A stretch of 5,332 bases of DNA from Chloroflexota bacterium (GTDB lineage Bacteria; Chloroflexota; UBA11872), in contig JAPPFO010000061.1 in assembly GCA_028875175.1 (NCBI GenBank), forward strand, positions 1 through 5,332. The letters are read 5' to 3'. The notes beneath the pieces are model-generated. The model had not been told where the DNA came from. It did no database searches and saw only the letters and a list, made by a program, of their open reading frames with translations. Positions 1 to 5,332 of the stretch are shown here, in pieces; the first letter of the stretch is position 1; every line of letters starts with the position of its first letter. Both the position numbers and the translations under genes were made by a program.

Positions 1-745
1 CAACAACACGATGCTGAGTCCGGGTATCGCCGAGTCCGGGATCGTGGTCACGAATTCGCCGGGGGCGCACACGAATCCGATTGCCGACCACGTGATGTTC
101 TTCGTGCTTTCGCTGGCGCACCAGGGACGGCGGCTACTTGACGATCAGCGGGCTCGGCGCTGGGACACCCGGTCGTACGAGCTTCAGCTGCGGGATCTGG
201 ACGGTTCCAACATGCTGCTGATTGGGCTGGGCGGCATCGGGCGCGCCGTGTATCAGCGGGCGCAGAGCTTTGGGATGCAAGTTTCGGCAATCGATCCGAC
301 GCCGACGGACGTGCCGGCGGGCATTCGCGAGGTTGGCGGCGTGGACCGGTTGGATGCGCTGCTGGCCGATACGGACTGGCTGGTGGTGACCGTGCCGATC
401 ACGCCGGGTACCCGAAACATGATCGACGCGCGACGGATCGGCTTGCTGAAGCAGGGCGCCGCGGTGATCGTGATATCGCGCGGCGGGATCGTGGACGAGG
501 ATGCGCTGGCCGAGGGGCTGAGGTCGGGTCGCCTGTCCGGCGCGGGGCTGGATGCGACGGAAACGGAGCCGCTGCCCGCCGACAGTCCGCTCTGGGACAT
601 GGACAACGTGCTGATCTCGCCGCATTGCTCGGGTGTGACGCCCAGCATGTGGAAGCAGCGCCAGCAAACGCTGGAGGACCAGGTTCGGCGGTTTGTTGAG
701 GGGCGGCCGCTGGCGTTTATCTGCGATTTGAAGCGAGGGTATTAG
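1..745 (+). CDS. D-2-hydroxyacid dehydrogenase, NAD(P)-dependent, GhrA-like (5' partial)
   Basis: This is the C-terminal part of an enzyme that interconverts 2-keto acids and D-2-hydroxy acids with a nicotinamide cofactor in the cytoplasm. Numbering from the Met at 11, the Rossmann signature GLGGIG is at residues 72-77. An acidic residue (D95) follows at the end of the second strand, which favours NAD over NADP. The catalytic triad expected in the family is present: R157 in SRGGIVDE, E186 in ETEP, and H205 in SPHCSG. The C-terminus (CDLKRGY) resembles the VDKRRGY-type end of GhrA-like glyoxylate/hydroxypyruvate reductase relatives. The frame is open to the left edge (reading NNT before that Met), there is no Shine-Dalgarno before position 11, and family members are about 310-330 residues, so some 70-80 N-terminal residues lie outside the window. 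The Asn usual three residues before the catalytic Arg is Val here. It is convergent with the hydrolase-like gene. The exact substrate is unknown. Confidence 0.94.
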   Translation, partial: NNTMLSPGIAESGIVVTNSPGAHTNPIADHVMFFVLSLAHQGRRLLDDQRARRWDTRSYELQLRDLDGSNMLLIGLGGIGRAVYQRAQSFGMQVSAIDPTPTDVPAGIREVGGVDRLDALLADTDWLVVTVPITPGTRNMIDARRIGLLKQGAAVIVISRGGIVDEDALAEGLRSGRLSGAGLDATETEPLPADSPLWDMDNVLISPHCSGVTPSMWKQRQQTLEDQVRRFVEGRPLAFICDLKRGY

Positions 746-780
746 GGCAGGACATGCTCCTTGCGCTTGAGGCGCGTGCA

Positions 781-800
781 GCCTACGCGAGGGCGTAGGC
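781..800. other. 8-bp perfect inverted repeat at the convergent gene ends
   Basis: GCCTACGC at 781-788 and GCGTAGGC at 793-800 are perfect reverse complements around a 4-base loop. The stem contains the stop codon and last codons of the minus-strand hydrolase-like gene and lies 35 bases past the plus-strand dehydrogenase stop. Its position suits a transcript-end structure serving either strand. Neither side has a T-tract, so it is not a canonical intrinsic terminator. Part of the symmetry could be chance from the Tyr-Ala-Leu-Ala coding sequence. Confidence 0.35.
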
Positions 801-2279
801 GTAGAGGCGGGCGGCTCCGTAGAGCCAGAAGCGGAGTTTGACCTGGCCACCGTCGAGGTCGGACAGGTTCTTGCCGTTCCAGGTGACGGGGCGTCGCAGG
901 CCGTCGATGAAGATGTCGTCGGAGTCCTGGCGGGTGAAGCCATCCAGCGGCTCGTTGGTAGTGGGGTCGAGGACTTCGACTTCGATCCAGCTGCGATTCT
1001 GGCGAACGTCGCCGACGTTGAGAGTCAGGCCGCTGAGACCGGCCGGGTCAATTGGTGTCGTGGTGGCGTGGCCGGGGGTTTCGCGGTCGGGGGTCTCGAG
1101 GCAGGTGAAGCCGTCCTCGCGCAGCGTGGCAAGGCCCATGCGCACGACCCGGCCGGAGCCGCTGCCGGAGCCGCCGTAGTCGATGCCAGGGCGATAGTTC
1201 TCGGGCGGCCACGTGGTGAAGTCTTCGGCCGCGCCGCCGTAGTACAGGTAGATGGTGCCGTCCTTGACGACCAGCTTGTCGGAGATTACGAGCAGGCCGC
1301 CGTCCCACTCGGTGTGAGCGCCGCGGGGGATGGTGGGCTGGTGGGGATTGACGCGTTCGAAGTTGGCGCCGTCAGCGCTGACCGCCAGACGGATGTCTCC
1401 CCCGTACATGCCGTAGAGCCCGTAGTCGCTGGGGACATACCAGCCGTACTCGTAGGCCATGATCCAGGCGCCGCCGTAAGGGCCCATCATGACGTGGTGG
1501 TCTTCTTCCTCGAGGCCATCGTTGGGTGAAATCAGCGGGTTTTCGTCGGCTTCGCGGAAGTTCTCGATGTCGGGACCGTAGGCCAGGAACTTGGCTCGAC
1601 CCTGGGACGGATTTCGCTTCGAAAACTGCTTCAGATGGGGCTCATCCAGATCGACCATCCACTGGTAGACGAACTTGAAACGCCGGCTCGGATCGGGATC
1701 CTGATCGTCACGAACCAGGACGCCGACGTCCGGCGGTCGTCCGCCCCATCGCGGCAGCAGGATTCGCTCGCCCGTAGTCCAGTTGATGCCGTCCGGGGAG
1801 AAGATGGCGCGCGCGCCGTGCTCGCTGTAGGCGGGCTCGCCGACGTAGCTGTGCAGGCGCTTGATGCCCTTGAAGCGCTTGTTGGGGTCGGGCTCGGCGT
1901 CGTCCTTGAGGATGGGGCCGCGGCCTTCGATGACGATGTTGTTGTCTTTGCTGCCCTTGTACTCGAACATCCCCAGGTTCGGCTTGTGCCAGTTGACGCC
2001 GTCTTCGCTGATGGCGTAGCCGGTGGCCCACCAACTGGCGCCGCCCATGTCGGAGCCGGCATACCAGGCCTTGAAGAGCTTGTCCTCCTCGTCGTAGATG
2101 ACGCTTTGCGAGGACCAGGGCGCGCAGTGGGTGGAGTCCCACTCGTGGATGTCGCCCAGCGGGAGCACGGGATTGAGCGGGTGCTTTTCGGCCTGGCAGA
2201 CGGCTCGGACGACGTTGTGGCGGGACTCCACGCGGTCCATGAGAAGGAAGCCGTCGCTGACGGTTGAGCTGGCATTCAT
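783..2279 (-). CDS. Glycoside hydrolase-like five-bladed beta-propeller protein
   Basis: The 498-residue product resembles uncharacterised proteins related to the GH32/GH43-type propeller hydrolases, which act on glycans or glycosides. The N-terminus (LLMDRVESRHNVVR, then EKHPLNPVLP at 31-40) is the usual entry of that group. Blade motifs of the form S-x-DG-x-N-W/F recur at 91-97, 161-167 and 301-307. A 12-residue repeat, DD-x-x-PDP-x-x-RFK, occurs at 126-137 and 191-202. An EWDGG segment (324-328) followed by IYLYYGGA (343-350) also fits. From about residue 403 a beta-rich region with VEVLD and a final RLYAYA resembles the C-terminal domain of such proteins. A Gly-Ser stretch (369-376) lies in the last part of the propeller. 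No signal peptide or membrane segment is seen, so it is probably cytoplasmic. The ATG has GAGG seven bases upstream. It follows the permease genes on the same strand, suggesting processing of the imported substrate. The catalytic acids are not certain; candidates are D43, D48, E324 and D326. A non-enzymatic role is possible. Confidence 0.75.
   Translation of the reverse strand: MNASSTVSDGFLLMDRVESRHNVVRAVCQAEKHPLNPVLPLGDIHEWDSTHCAPWSSQSVIYDEEDKLFKAWYAGSDMGGASWWATGYAISEDGVNWHKPNLGMFEYKGSKDNNIVIEGRGPILKDDAEPDPNKRFKGIKRLHSYVGEPAYSEHGARAIFSPDGINWTTGERILLPRWGGRPPDVGVLVRDDQDPDPSRRFKFVYQWMVDLDEPHLKQFSKRNPSQGRAKFLAYGPDIENFREADENPLISPNDGLEEEDHHVMMGPYGGAWIMAYEYGWYVPSDYGLYGMYGGDIRLAVSADGANFERVNPHQPTIPRGAHTEWDGGLLVISDKLVVKDGTIYLYYGGAAEDFTTWPPENYRPGIDYGGSGSGSGRVVRMGLATLREDGFTCLETPDRETPGHATTTPIDPAGLSGLTLNVGDVRQNRSWIEVEVLDPTTNEPLDGFTRQDSDDIFIDGLRRPVTWNGKNLSDLDGGQVKLRFWLYGAARLYAYALA
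1153..1176 (-). repeat. Two tandem 12-bp units encoding a Gly-Ser stretch
   Basis: Two adjacent 12-base units (1153-1164 and 1165-1176) match at 11 of 12 positions. They encode part of the GGSGSGSG segment (residues 369-376) of the hydrolase-like protein. The repeat is in frame, so copy-number change would alter loop length by four residues without a frameshift. It is short enough to be simple codon reuse. Confidence 0.5.
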
Positions 2280-2400
2280 AGTGAGACCTCAAGTGTTGGA
2301 GTCGCGCCGTTGCTCAGGATAGACAGCGGGACGCTCCACGGCGACTGCGAATCTCGAGGCAGTTGGAACGGCCTGAAGGCGTTGGACTCGCCGGGCTCCG
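2280..2400 (-). other. 121-base gap between MalG-like permease and hydrolase-like gene
   Basis: This is a non-coding spacer on the minus strand. I see no convincing -35/-10 pair; the best -10-like hexamer (TATCCT, 2321-2316) has no matching -35. A T-rich terminator is also absent. A weak stem at 2393-2407 overlaps the permease stop. The spacer is long compared with the zero-base junction between the permeases, so the hydrolase-like gene may have its own promoter or be a loosely linked last gene of the operon. Confidence 0.5.
2287..2290 (-). promoter_or_regulatory. Ribosome-binding site of the hydrolase-like gene
   Basis: GAGG on the minus strand lies seven bases before the ATG at 2279. This supports that start over the internal Met at residue 14. 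Confidence 0.7.
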
Positions 2401-2407
2401 TCAGCCC
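2393..2407. other. 5-bp stem-loop overlapping the MalG-like permease stop
   Basis: GGGCT at 2393-2397 and AGCCC at 2403-2407 pair around a 5-base loop, with the permease stop codon (2401-2403) inside the structure. No T-tract follows on the minus strand. It is too weak to call a terminator. Confidence 0.25.
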
Positions 2408-3276
2408 TTGATGCCGGTGAGGGCGATGCCGCGGATGAACTGCTTCTGGGCCAGGAAGAAGGCGATGATCATTGGCACGATGAGGAGCATGGCGCCGGCC
2501 ATGAGCAGGTGGTATTCGGTGCCGAACCTGGAGACGAAGAACCTGAGGCCGACGGCCAGGGTGAGGTTCTCGGTGCGGAGCAAGTAGATGAGCGGTTCCA
2601 GGAAGTCGTTCCAGCGGTTCATGAACGAGAAGACCGCAATGGTGGCGATGGCTGGGATCGAGAGGGGCAGGACGACTTTTCGCAGGATCTGGAGGTGGGA
2701 GGCGCCGTCAATCCGGGCGGCGTCATCGAGCTCGCGGGGCAGGGTGAGGAAGAACTGCCGCATGATAAAGATATAAAAGGGCGTTCCAAAGAGACGAGGA
2801 ATCAGCAGCGGCCAGAGGGTGTCGATCATGTCGAGGCGGTGGAAGATCAACCAGCGCGGAATCAGGGTGACGGCGCCCGGGAGCATCATCGTCGCGAGTA
2901 CCCCGATGAAAAGCTTGTCGCGAGCGGCGAAGCGAGTCCGAGCGAAACCATAGGCGACAGAAACGCTTGTAATCGTCTCAGCCACGACGCTGAACCCGAC
3001 CACGATGAAGGAGTTCTTCATCCATGACCAGGTTGGGCCGTTTTGCCACATGATGGCGTAGTTCTCCCAAACCGGCGGCAGCGGAACGATGATTGGCGGG
3101 ACGACGTAGAGGTCGGACTCCTTGGTCAGCGACGTCCGCAACATGAAGAACACCGGGTACATGTAGACGAACGACCCGCCGACGACAATGAGATAGAGCA
3201 GAATGCGGCGCGACCAGCGAAACGCGCGCAGCGCGAGCGGACGGGGCCGCCTGGCGTCCGCGGTCGTCGCGGCCAT
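2401..3276 (-). CDS. Carbohydrate ABC transporter permease, MalG/UgpE-like (CUT1)
   Basis: This inner-membrane subunit forms the translocation path together with the MalF-like partner. The 291 residues match the usual length of about 270-300. Hydrophobic segments fall near 25-47, 88-110, 122-143, 152-174, 204-222 and 256-277, giving the six-helix layout. The cytoplasmic EAA loop that docks the ATPase is clear at 182-193 (ELDDAARIDGAS), followed by KVVLPLSIP. The C-terminus (QKQFIRGIALTGIKG, 277-291) is the characteristic MalG-type tail that reaches toward the ATPase. The ATG directly follows the TAG of the upstream permease gene with no spacer, and an AGGAG site lies inside the end of that gene, so translation is probably coupled. 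The substrate is a sugar or related glycoside by family; its identity is not readable. Confidence 0.95.
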   Translation of the reverse strand: MAATTADARRPRPLALRAFRWSRRILLYLIVVGGSFVYMYPVFFMLRTSLTKESDLYVVPPIIVPLPPVWENYAIMWQNGPTWSWMKNSFIVVGFSVVAETITSVSVAYGFARTRFAARDKLFIGVLATMMLPGAVTLIPRWLIFHRLDMIDTLWPLLIPRLFGTPFYIFIMRQFFLTLPRELDDAARIDGASHLQILRKVVLPLSIPAIATIAVFSFMNRWNDFLEPLIYLLRTENLTLAVGLRFFVSRFGTEYHLLMAGAMLLIVPMIIAFFLAQKQFIRGIALTGIKG

Positions 3277-4236
3277 CTAGCCCGGCTCCTGGTATTCGTA
3301 GTACACCCAACGACGCGCGCCGAGGAACTGCACGATCGTTGCCGCAAAGATGATTGCGAACAGGATCCAAGAGATCGAGGCGGCGTAGCCCATCTTGAAG
3401 GCGTTCCAGCCCATGATCCAGATGTAGAGCAGGATGAACAGGGTGGCGTTATCCGGTCCGCCTTCGGTCATCAGCAATGCCTGGGTTACCACCTGGAATG
3501 AGCCGATAACACCGAGGATCAGGCTCAGGAAGATGTAGGGCGTCATCATTGGAATCGTGACGTGGCGGACCTTGGCCCACCAGCCGCCGCCGTCGACTTC
3601 GGCCGCCTCGTATAGGTGTTGGGGGACGCCTTGCAGTCCGGCCAGGAAGATAACCATGGATGAGCCGACGCCCCAGAAGCTCATGATGATGAGGGCCGGC
3701 ATGGCCCAGGTGGTGGAGGTCAGCCAGCGGGGGCCGTCGATGCCGAACCAGCCCAACATGCCGTTGAGCGCCCCGCGCGGTGCGAAGAGCCAGATCCAGA
3801 TCAGCGCCATGCCCACGCCGGACGTCACGGAGGGGATGTAGTACATGGTGCGCCAAATCGGCATTCCCCTGACTTTTTGATTCAGCAAGCCGGCAACCGC
3901 AAAGGCGATCACCGTTGAGCCGGGGACGTGGAACAGGGTGTAGTAGGCGGTGTTCCAGAGGCTCTTGCCTACGAGCGGATCCGTGAAGGCCGCCTGGTAG
4001 TTGCGAAAGCCGATGAACGACGGCGGTCGGCCTACATCCCAGTTCAGGAACGAGATGACGAGCGCGAAGATGTAGGGCCCCAGATCGAGGAGGATGAATC
4101 CGACGACCCAGGGAAAGATGAAGACCCAGCCTTCCTGGGCGGCTAGCCACTTGCGCGCGGCGCGCCAGCGGGACAGGGGCGCAGGCGGGGCGCGCAGGCT
4201 CGCGCCCGATTTCGCGCTGAGGCTGCTCGACGCCAC
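3277..4236 (-). CDS. Sugar ABC transporter permease, MalF/UgpA-like (CUT1)
   Basis: This is the first of the two membrane subunits of the importer. The 319 residues match the UgpA-like length. A basic, Ala/Ser-rich cytoplasmic N-terminus (about 1-35) precedes six hydrophobic segments near 37-64, 97-118, 131-151, 178-200, 232-255 and 285-306. Family hallmarks include the segment around GFRNYQAAF (76-84), the EAA loop YEAAEVDGGGWW (209-220) followed by VTIPMMTP, and the TEGGPDNAT motif (257-265). In the EAA loop the residue after the Asp-Gly is Gly instead of the usual Ala, a mild change. The start is GTG, chosen because GGAGGT lies five bases upstream and the N-terminus before the first helix has normal length. 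It follows the binding-protein gene after a 122-base gap with a strong hairpin. Confidence 0.95.
   Translation of the reverse strand: MASSSLSAKSGASLRAPPAPLSRWRAARKWLAAQEGWVFIFPWVVGFILLDLGPYIFALVISFLNWDVGRPPSFIGFRNYQAAFTDPLVGKSLWNTAYYTLFHVPGSTVIAFAVAGLLNQKVRGMPIWRTMYYIPSVTSGVGMALIWIWLFAPRGALNGMLGWFGIDGPRWLTSTTWAMPALIIMSFWGVGSSMVIFLAGLQGVPQHLYEAAEVDGGGWWAKVRHVTIPMMTPYIFLSLILGVIGSFQVVTQALLMTEGGPDNATLFILLYIWIMGWNAFKMGYAASISWILFAIIFAATIVQFLGARRWVYYEYQEPG
3286..3290 (-). promoter_or_regulatory. Ribosome-binding site of the MalG-like gene, inside the upstream CDS
   Basis: AGGAG on the minus strand lies nine bases before the ATG at 3276, within the last codons (Gln-Glu-Pro-Gly-stop) of the MalF-like gene. 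Together with the abutting stop and start codons it fixes the start. Confidence 0.75.
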
Positions 4237-4241
4237 GCTTT

Positions 4242-4247
4242 ACCTCC
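4242..4247 (-). promoter_or_regulatory. Strong Shine-Dalgarno deciding the GTG start of the MalF-like gene
   Basis: GGAGGT on the minus strand is a near-perfect anti-16S match five bases before the GTG at 4236. It makes GTG, not a downstream ATG, the likely start. Confidence 0.85.
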
Positions 4248-4261
4248 GGGCCAATTGCCCG
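4247..4261. other. Small stem-loop touching the MalF-like ribosome-binding site
   Basis: CGGGC at 4247-4251 and GCCCG at 4257-4261 pair around CAATT. On the minus-strand mRNA this 5-bp stem ends on the first G of the GGAGGT site, so it could modestly affect ribosome access. It could also be read as a 15-base DNA palindrome suited to a dimeric regulator. No evidence decides between these or excludes chance. Confidence 0.3.
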
Positions 4262-4309
4262 AGTGCCCTCTGGCTACCGAAGCACATGGCCACGGACGCC
4301 GTTGGACAG

Positions 4310-4342
4310 CCGGTGGGGACGCCAGGGCGGCGTCCCCACCGG
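4310..4342. other. 14-bp perfect intercistronic hairpin between binding-protein and permease genes
   Basis: The left arm (4310-4323, CCGGTGGGGACGCC) and right arm (4329-4342) are exact reverse complements around a 5-base loop. The structure starts 16 bases after the binding-protein stop on the minus strand. Bases after it on either strand are not T-rich, so it is not a classic intrinsic terminator. Its place matches that of structures known from malE-malF-type junctions, where a stem protects the binding-protein mRNA from 3' decay and lowers downstream expression. That role here is inference. It may also be a member of a dispersed genomic palindrome family. Confidence 0.7.
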
Positions 4343-4358
4343 GACAAATCCTGCGAGC

Positions 4359-5332
4359 TTAGATCTCGCGCCGGAGAGCTTCGGTGCCCTCGGCGTCCAG
4401 CTCGGCCATCATCTGGTAGGGGTCTTCGCCGCCCACCAAGGCGCGGTCGCCCAGCTTGGCCAGGACGAGCCGGAACCACTCCAGCCAGTTCGAATGCGCG
4501 TGGGTGCCGCGGATCCAGTTCTCGCGGAACTGACCCACGGCCTCGGCCTCGGCGGCCAGGTCGGGGAAGTTGTCCGTTCCGCTGGAGAACTCTGTGATGA
4601 ATGGGCTGTTCCAGATGGACTTGGCAGCCGGCACCACCGGCTGGAACTCGGCCAGGTACGGCGCCATGATGTCGCCGTGCCAGAAGAGGGCCAGCCCGGC
4701 GGCTTCTTCAGCGTTGCCGCGCTCTTCCGCCGCCCGGTTGACCACGATGTTGTTGGTCTCGTTGTGGTAGCCGCGGATTCCGGTGTACGGCGACTGGTAG
4801 GGCCAGAACACGTGGAAGTCGAACCGGCCACCGATGCGGTTCTTGATGCCCCCGCCGGAGTTATATCCGAAGCCGGACATGCCAATCAGGCCGGTGGCGA
4901 ACAGGTTCGTCGAGCCGGAGGTGTTGGCCGGCGACTCCAGCGTGGCCTGCACCTCGTCGGTGGTCGGCGCCACGCCGTCTTGCCAGGCCAGCTTCCACCA
5001 GTCGGCAAATGACTCGACGGAGTTTCCGCCGGGCCTCGTGGCGATCGAGGCCGTGGATGTCTCGCTGGCAGAGTCGTACCAGGCGGCGCCTTCGCTTGAG
5101 AGGCGCTCGGCCCAGCCCTGGTTCCAGGCGCCGGTCTGGCGCTCCAGACCCCAGACCCCGGCTTCCTCGTCGCGCATCTGGGCTGCCAGTTCGCGAAACT
5201 CGTCGAAACTGTAGTCCTTGTCGGGAATCGTGACGCCAGACTGCTCCACGAGGCTCAGGTTGGCCATCATGGCGCCGACGTATACGCCGTAGGGCACGCC
5301 ACGGATGACGCCGTCCTTGTCGACCAGGTAGC
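4359..5332 (-). CDS. Sugar ABC transporter solute-binding protein, family 1 (N-terminus outside window)
   Basis: This is the extracytoplasmic ligand-binding component of the importer, of the MalE/UgpB type. About 323 residues are visible. Reading in from the right edge gives YLVDKDGVIRG and then VPYGVYVGAMMANLSLVEQSGV, the usual segment in which a Pro-Tyr-Gly turn and a hydrophobic strand precede the helix with an Asn-x-x-x-x-x-x-x-Gly pattern. Counting from the Val at 5297, aromatic-rich stretches that may line the sugar site include WNQGWAERL (59-66), FADWWKLAW (97-105), FHVFWPYQSPY (161-171) and WNSPF (229-233). The region around 176-206 matches the place where family members carry the conserved segment for a returning helix. 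The GTG at 5297 is not the start: the frame stays open to the edge and the family is about 420-450 residues, so roughly 100-130 residues including the signal peptide or lipobox are missing. It is followed by the two permease genes. Confidence 0.93.
   Translation of the reverse strand, partial: YLVDKDGVIRGVPYGVYVGAMMANLSLVEQSGVTIPDKDYSFDEFRELAAQMRDEEAGVWGLERQTGAWNQGWAERLSSEGAAWYDSASETSTASIATRPGGNSVESFADWWKLAWQDGVAPTTDEVQATLESPANTSGSTNLFATGLIGMSGFGYNSGGGIKNRIGGRFDFHVFWPYQSPYTGIRGYHNETNNIVVNRAAEERGNAEEAAGLALFWHGDIMAPYLAEFQPVVPAAKSIWNSPFITEFSSGTDNFPDLAAEAEAVGQFRENWIRGTHAHSNWLEWFRLVLAKLGDRALVGGEDPYQMMAELDAEGTEALRREI

Noticed and set aside
11..13. ATG at 11 as the true dehydrogenase start
   Set aside because: There is no ribosome-binding site, the frame is open to the edge, and the N-terminal part of the catalytic domain would be missing.
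762..776. Small GCGC/GCGC stem in the convergent gap
   Set aside because: Only four base pairs plus a possible wobble in GC-rich DNA, with no T-tract; expected by chance.
134..943. Open frame of 269 residues on the minus strand spanning the two convergent gene ends
   Set aside because: Pro/Arg/His-rich shadow composition, and it overlaps the dehydrogenase and the end of the hydrolase-like gene in the wrong frame.
1068..1529. Open frame of 153 residues on the plus strand within the hydrolase-like gene
   Set aside because: It lies antisense to a well-supported gene, has Ala/Val/Gly-rich composition typical of GC-rich shadow frames, and shows no recognisable domain.
1635..2267. Open frame of 210 residues on the plus strand opposite the hydrolase-like gene
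   Set aside because: It is an antisense shadow rich in Val, Ala, Asp and Gly; the minus-strand frame has clear family motifs.
2316..2344. Possible promoter for the hydrolase-like gene (TATCCT as -10)
   Set aside because: The hexamer matches the consensus at only four of six positions and nothing like a -35 lies 16-18 bases upstream.
4310..4342. Intrinsic terminator after the binding-protein gene
   Set aside because: The stem is strong, but the bases that follow on the minus strand (CTGTCC) are not a T-tract, and permease genes follow on the same strand.
4263..5012. Open frame of 249 residues on the plus strand opposite the binding protein
   Set aside because: It runs through the intercistronic hairpin and is antisense to a clear solute-binding protein; no recognisable family features.

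Overview
The window is a high-GC bacterial segment built around a carbohydrate-uptake locus on the minus strand, meeting one convergent gene on the plus strand. By eye the base composition is in the low-to-mid 60s % GC, start codons are ATG or GTG, and Shine-Dalgarno sequences are clear. Protein style and gene content resemble heterotroph genomes such as Chloroflexota or other environmental high-GC bacteria. That placement is an impression from reading, not a computed assignment.

Layout, following the minus-strand transcript from the right edge leftwards. (1) Positions 5332-4359 hold the C-terminal three quarters or so of a family-1 sugar solute-binding protein; its start and secretion signal lie outside the window. 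(2) A 122-base intercistronic gap contains a perfect 14-bp GC-rich hairpin shortly after the binding-protein stop, and a smaller stem-loop touching the next ribosome-binding site. (3) Positions 4236-3277 encode a MalF/UgpA-like permease with a GTG start. (4) Positions 3276-2401 encode a MalG/UgpE-like permease whose ATG directly abuts the previous stop codon. (5) After a 121-base gap, positions 2279-783 encode a probable cytoplasmic glycoside-hydrolase-like five-bladed propeller protein with a C-terminal beta-rich region. On the plus strand, positions 1-745 hold a D-2-hydroxyacid dehydrogenase missing its N-terminus at the left edge; it ends 37 bases from the stop codon of the hydrolase-like gene.

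Working model (inference): the binding protein captures a sugar or oligosaccharide outside the membrane, the two permeases import it using an ATPase encoded elsewhere (none is in the window), and the hydrolase-like protein processes the imported glycan or glycoside in the cytoplasm. The convergent dehydrogenase would reduce or oxidise a 2-keto or 2-hydroxy acid and may or may not belong to the same pathway. The substrate cannot be read from the sequence. I see no phage, transposon, CRISPR, tRNA or rRNA. The least ordinary items are the intercistronic hairpin and the poorly characterised hydrolase-like protein.
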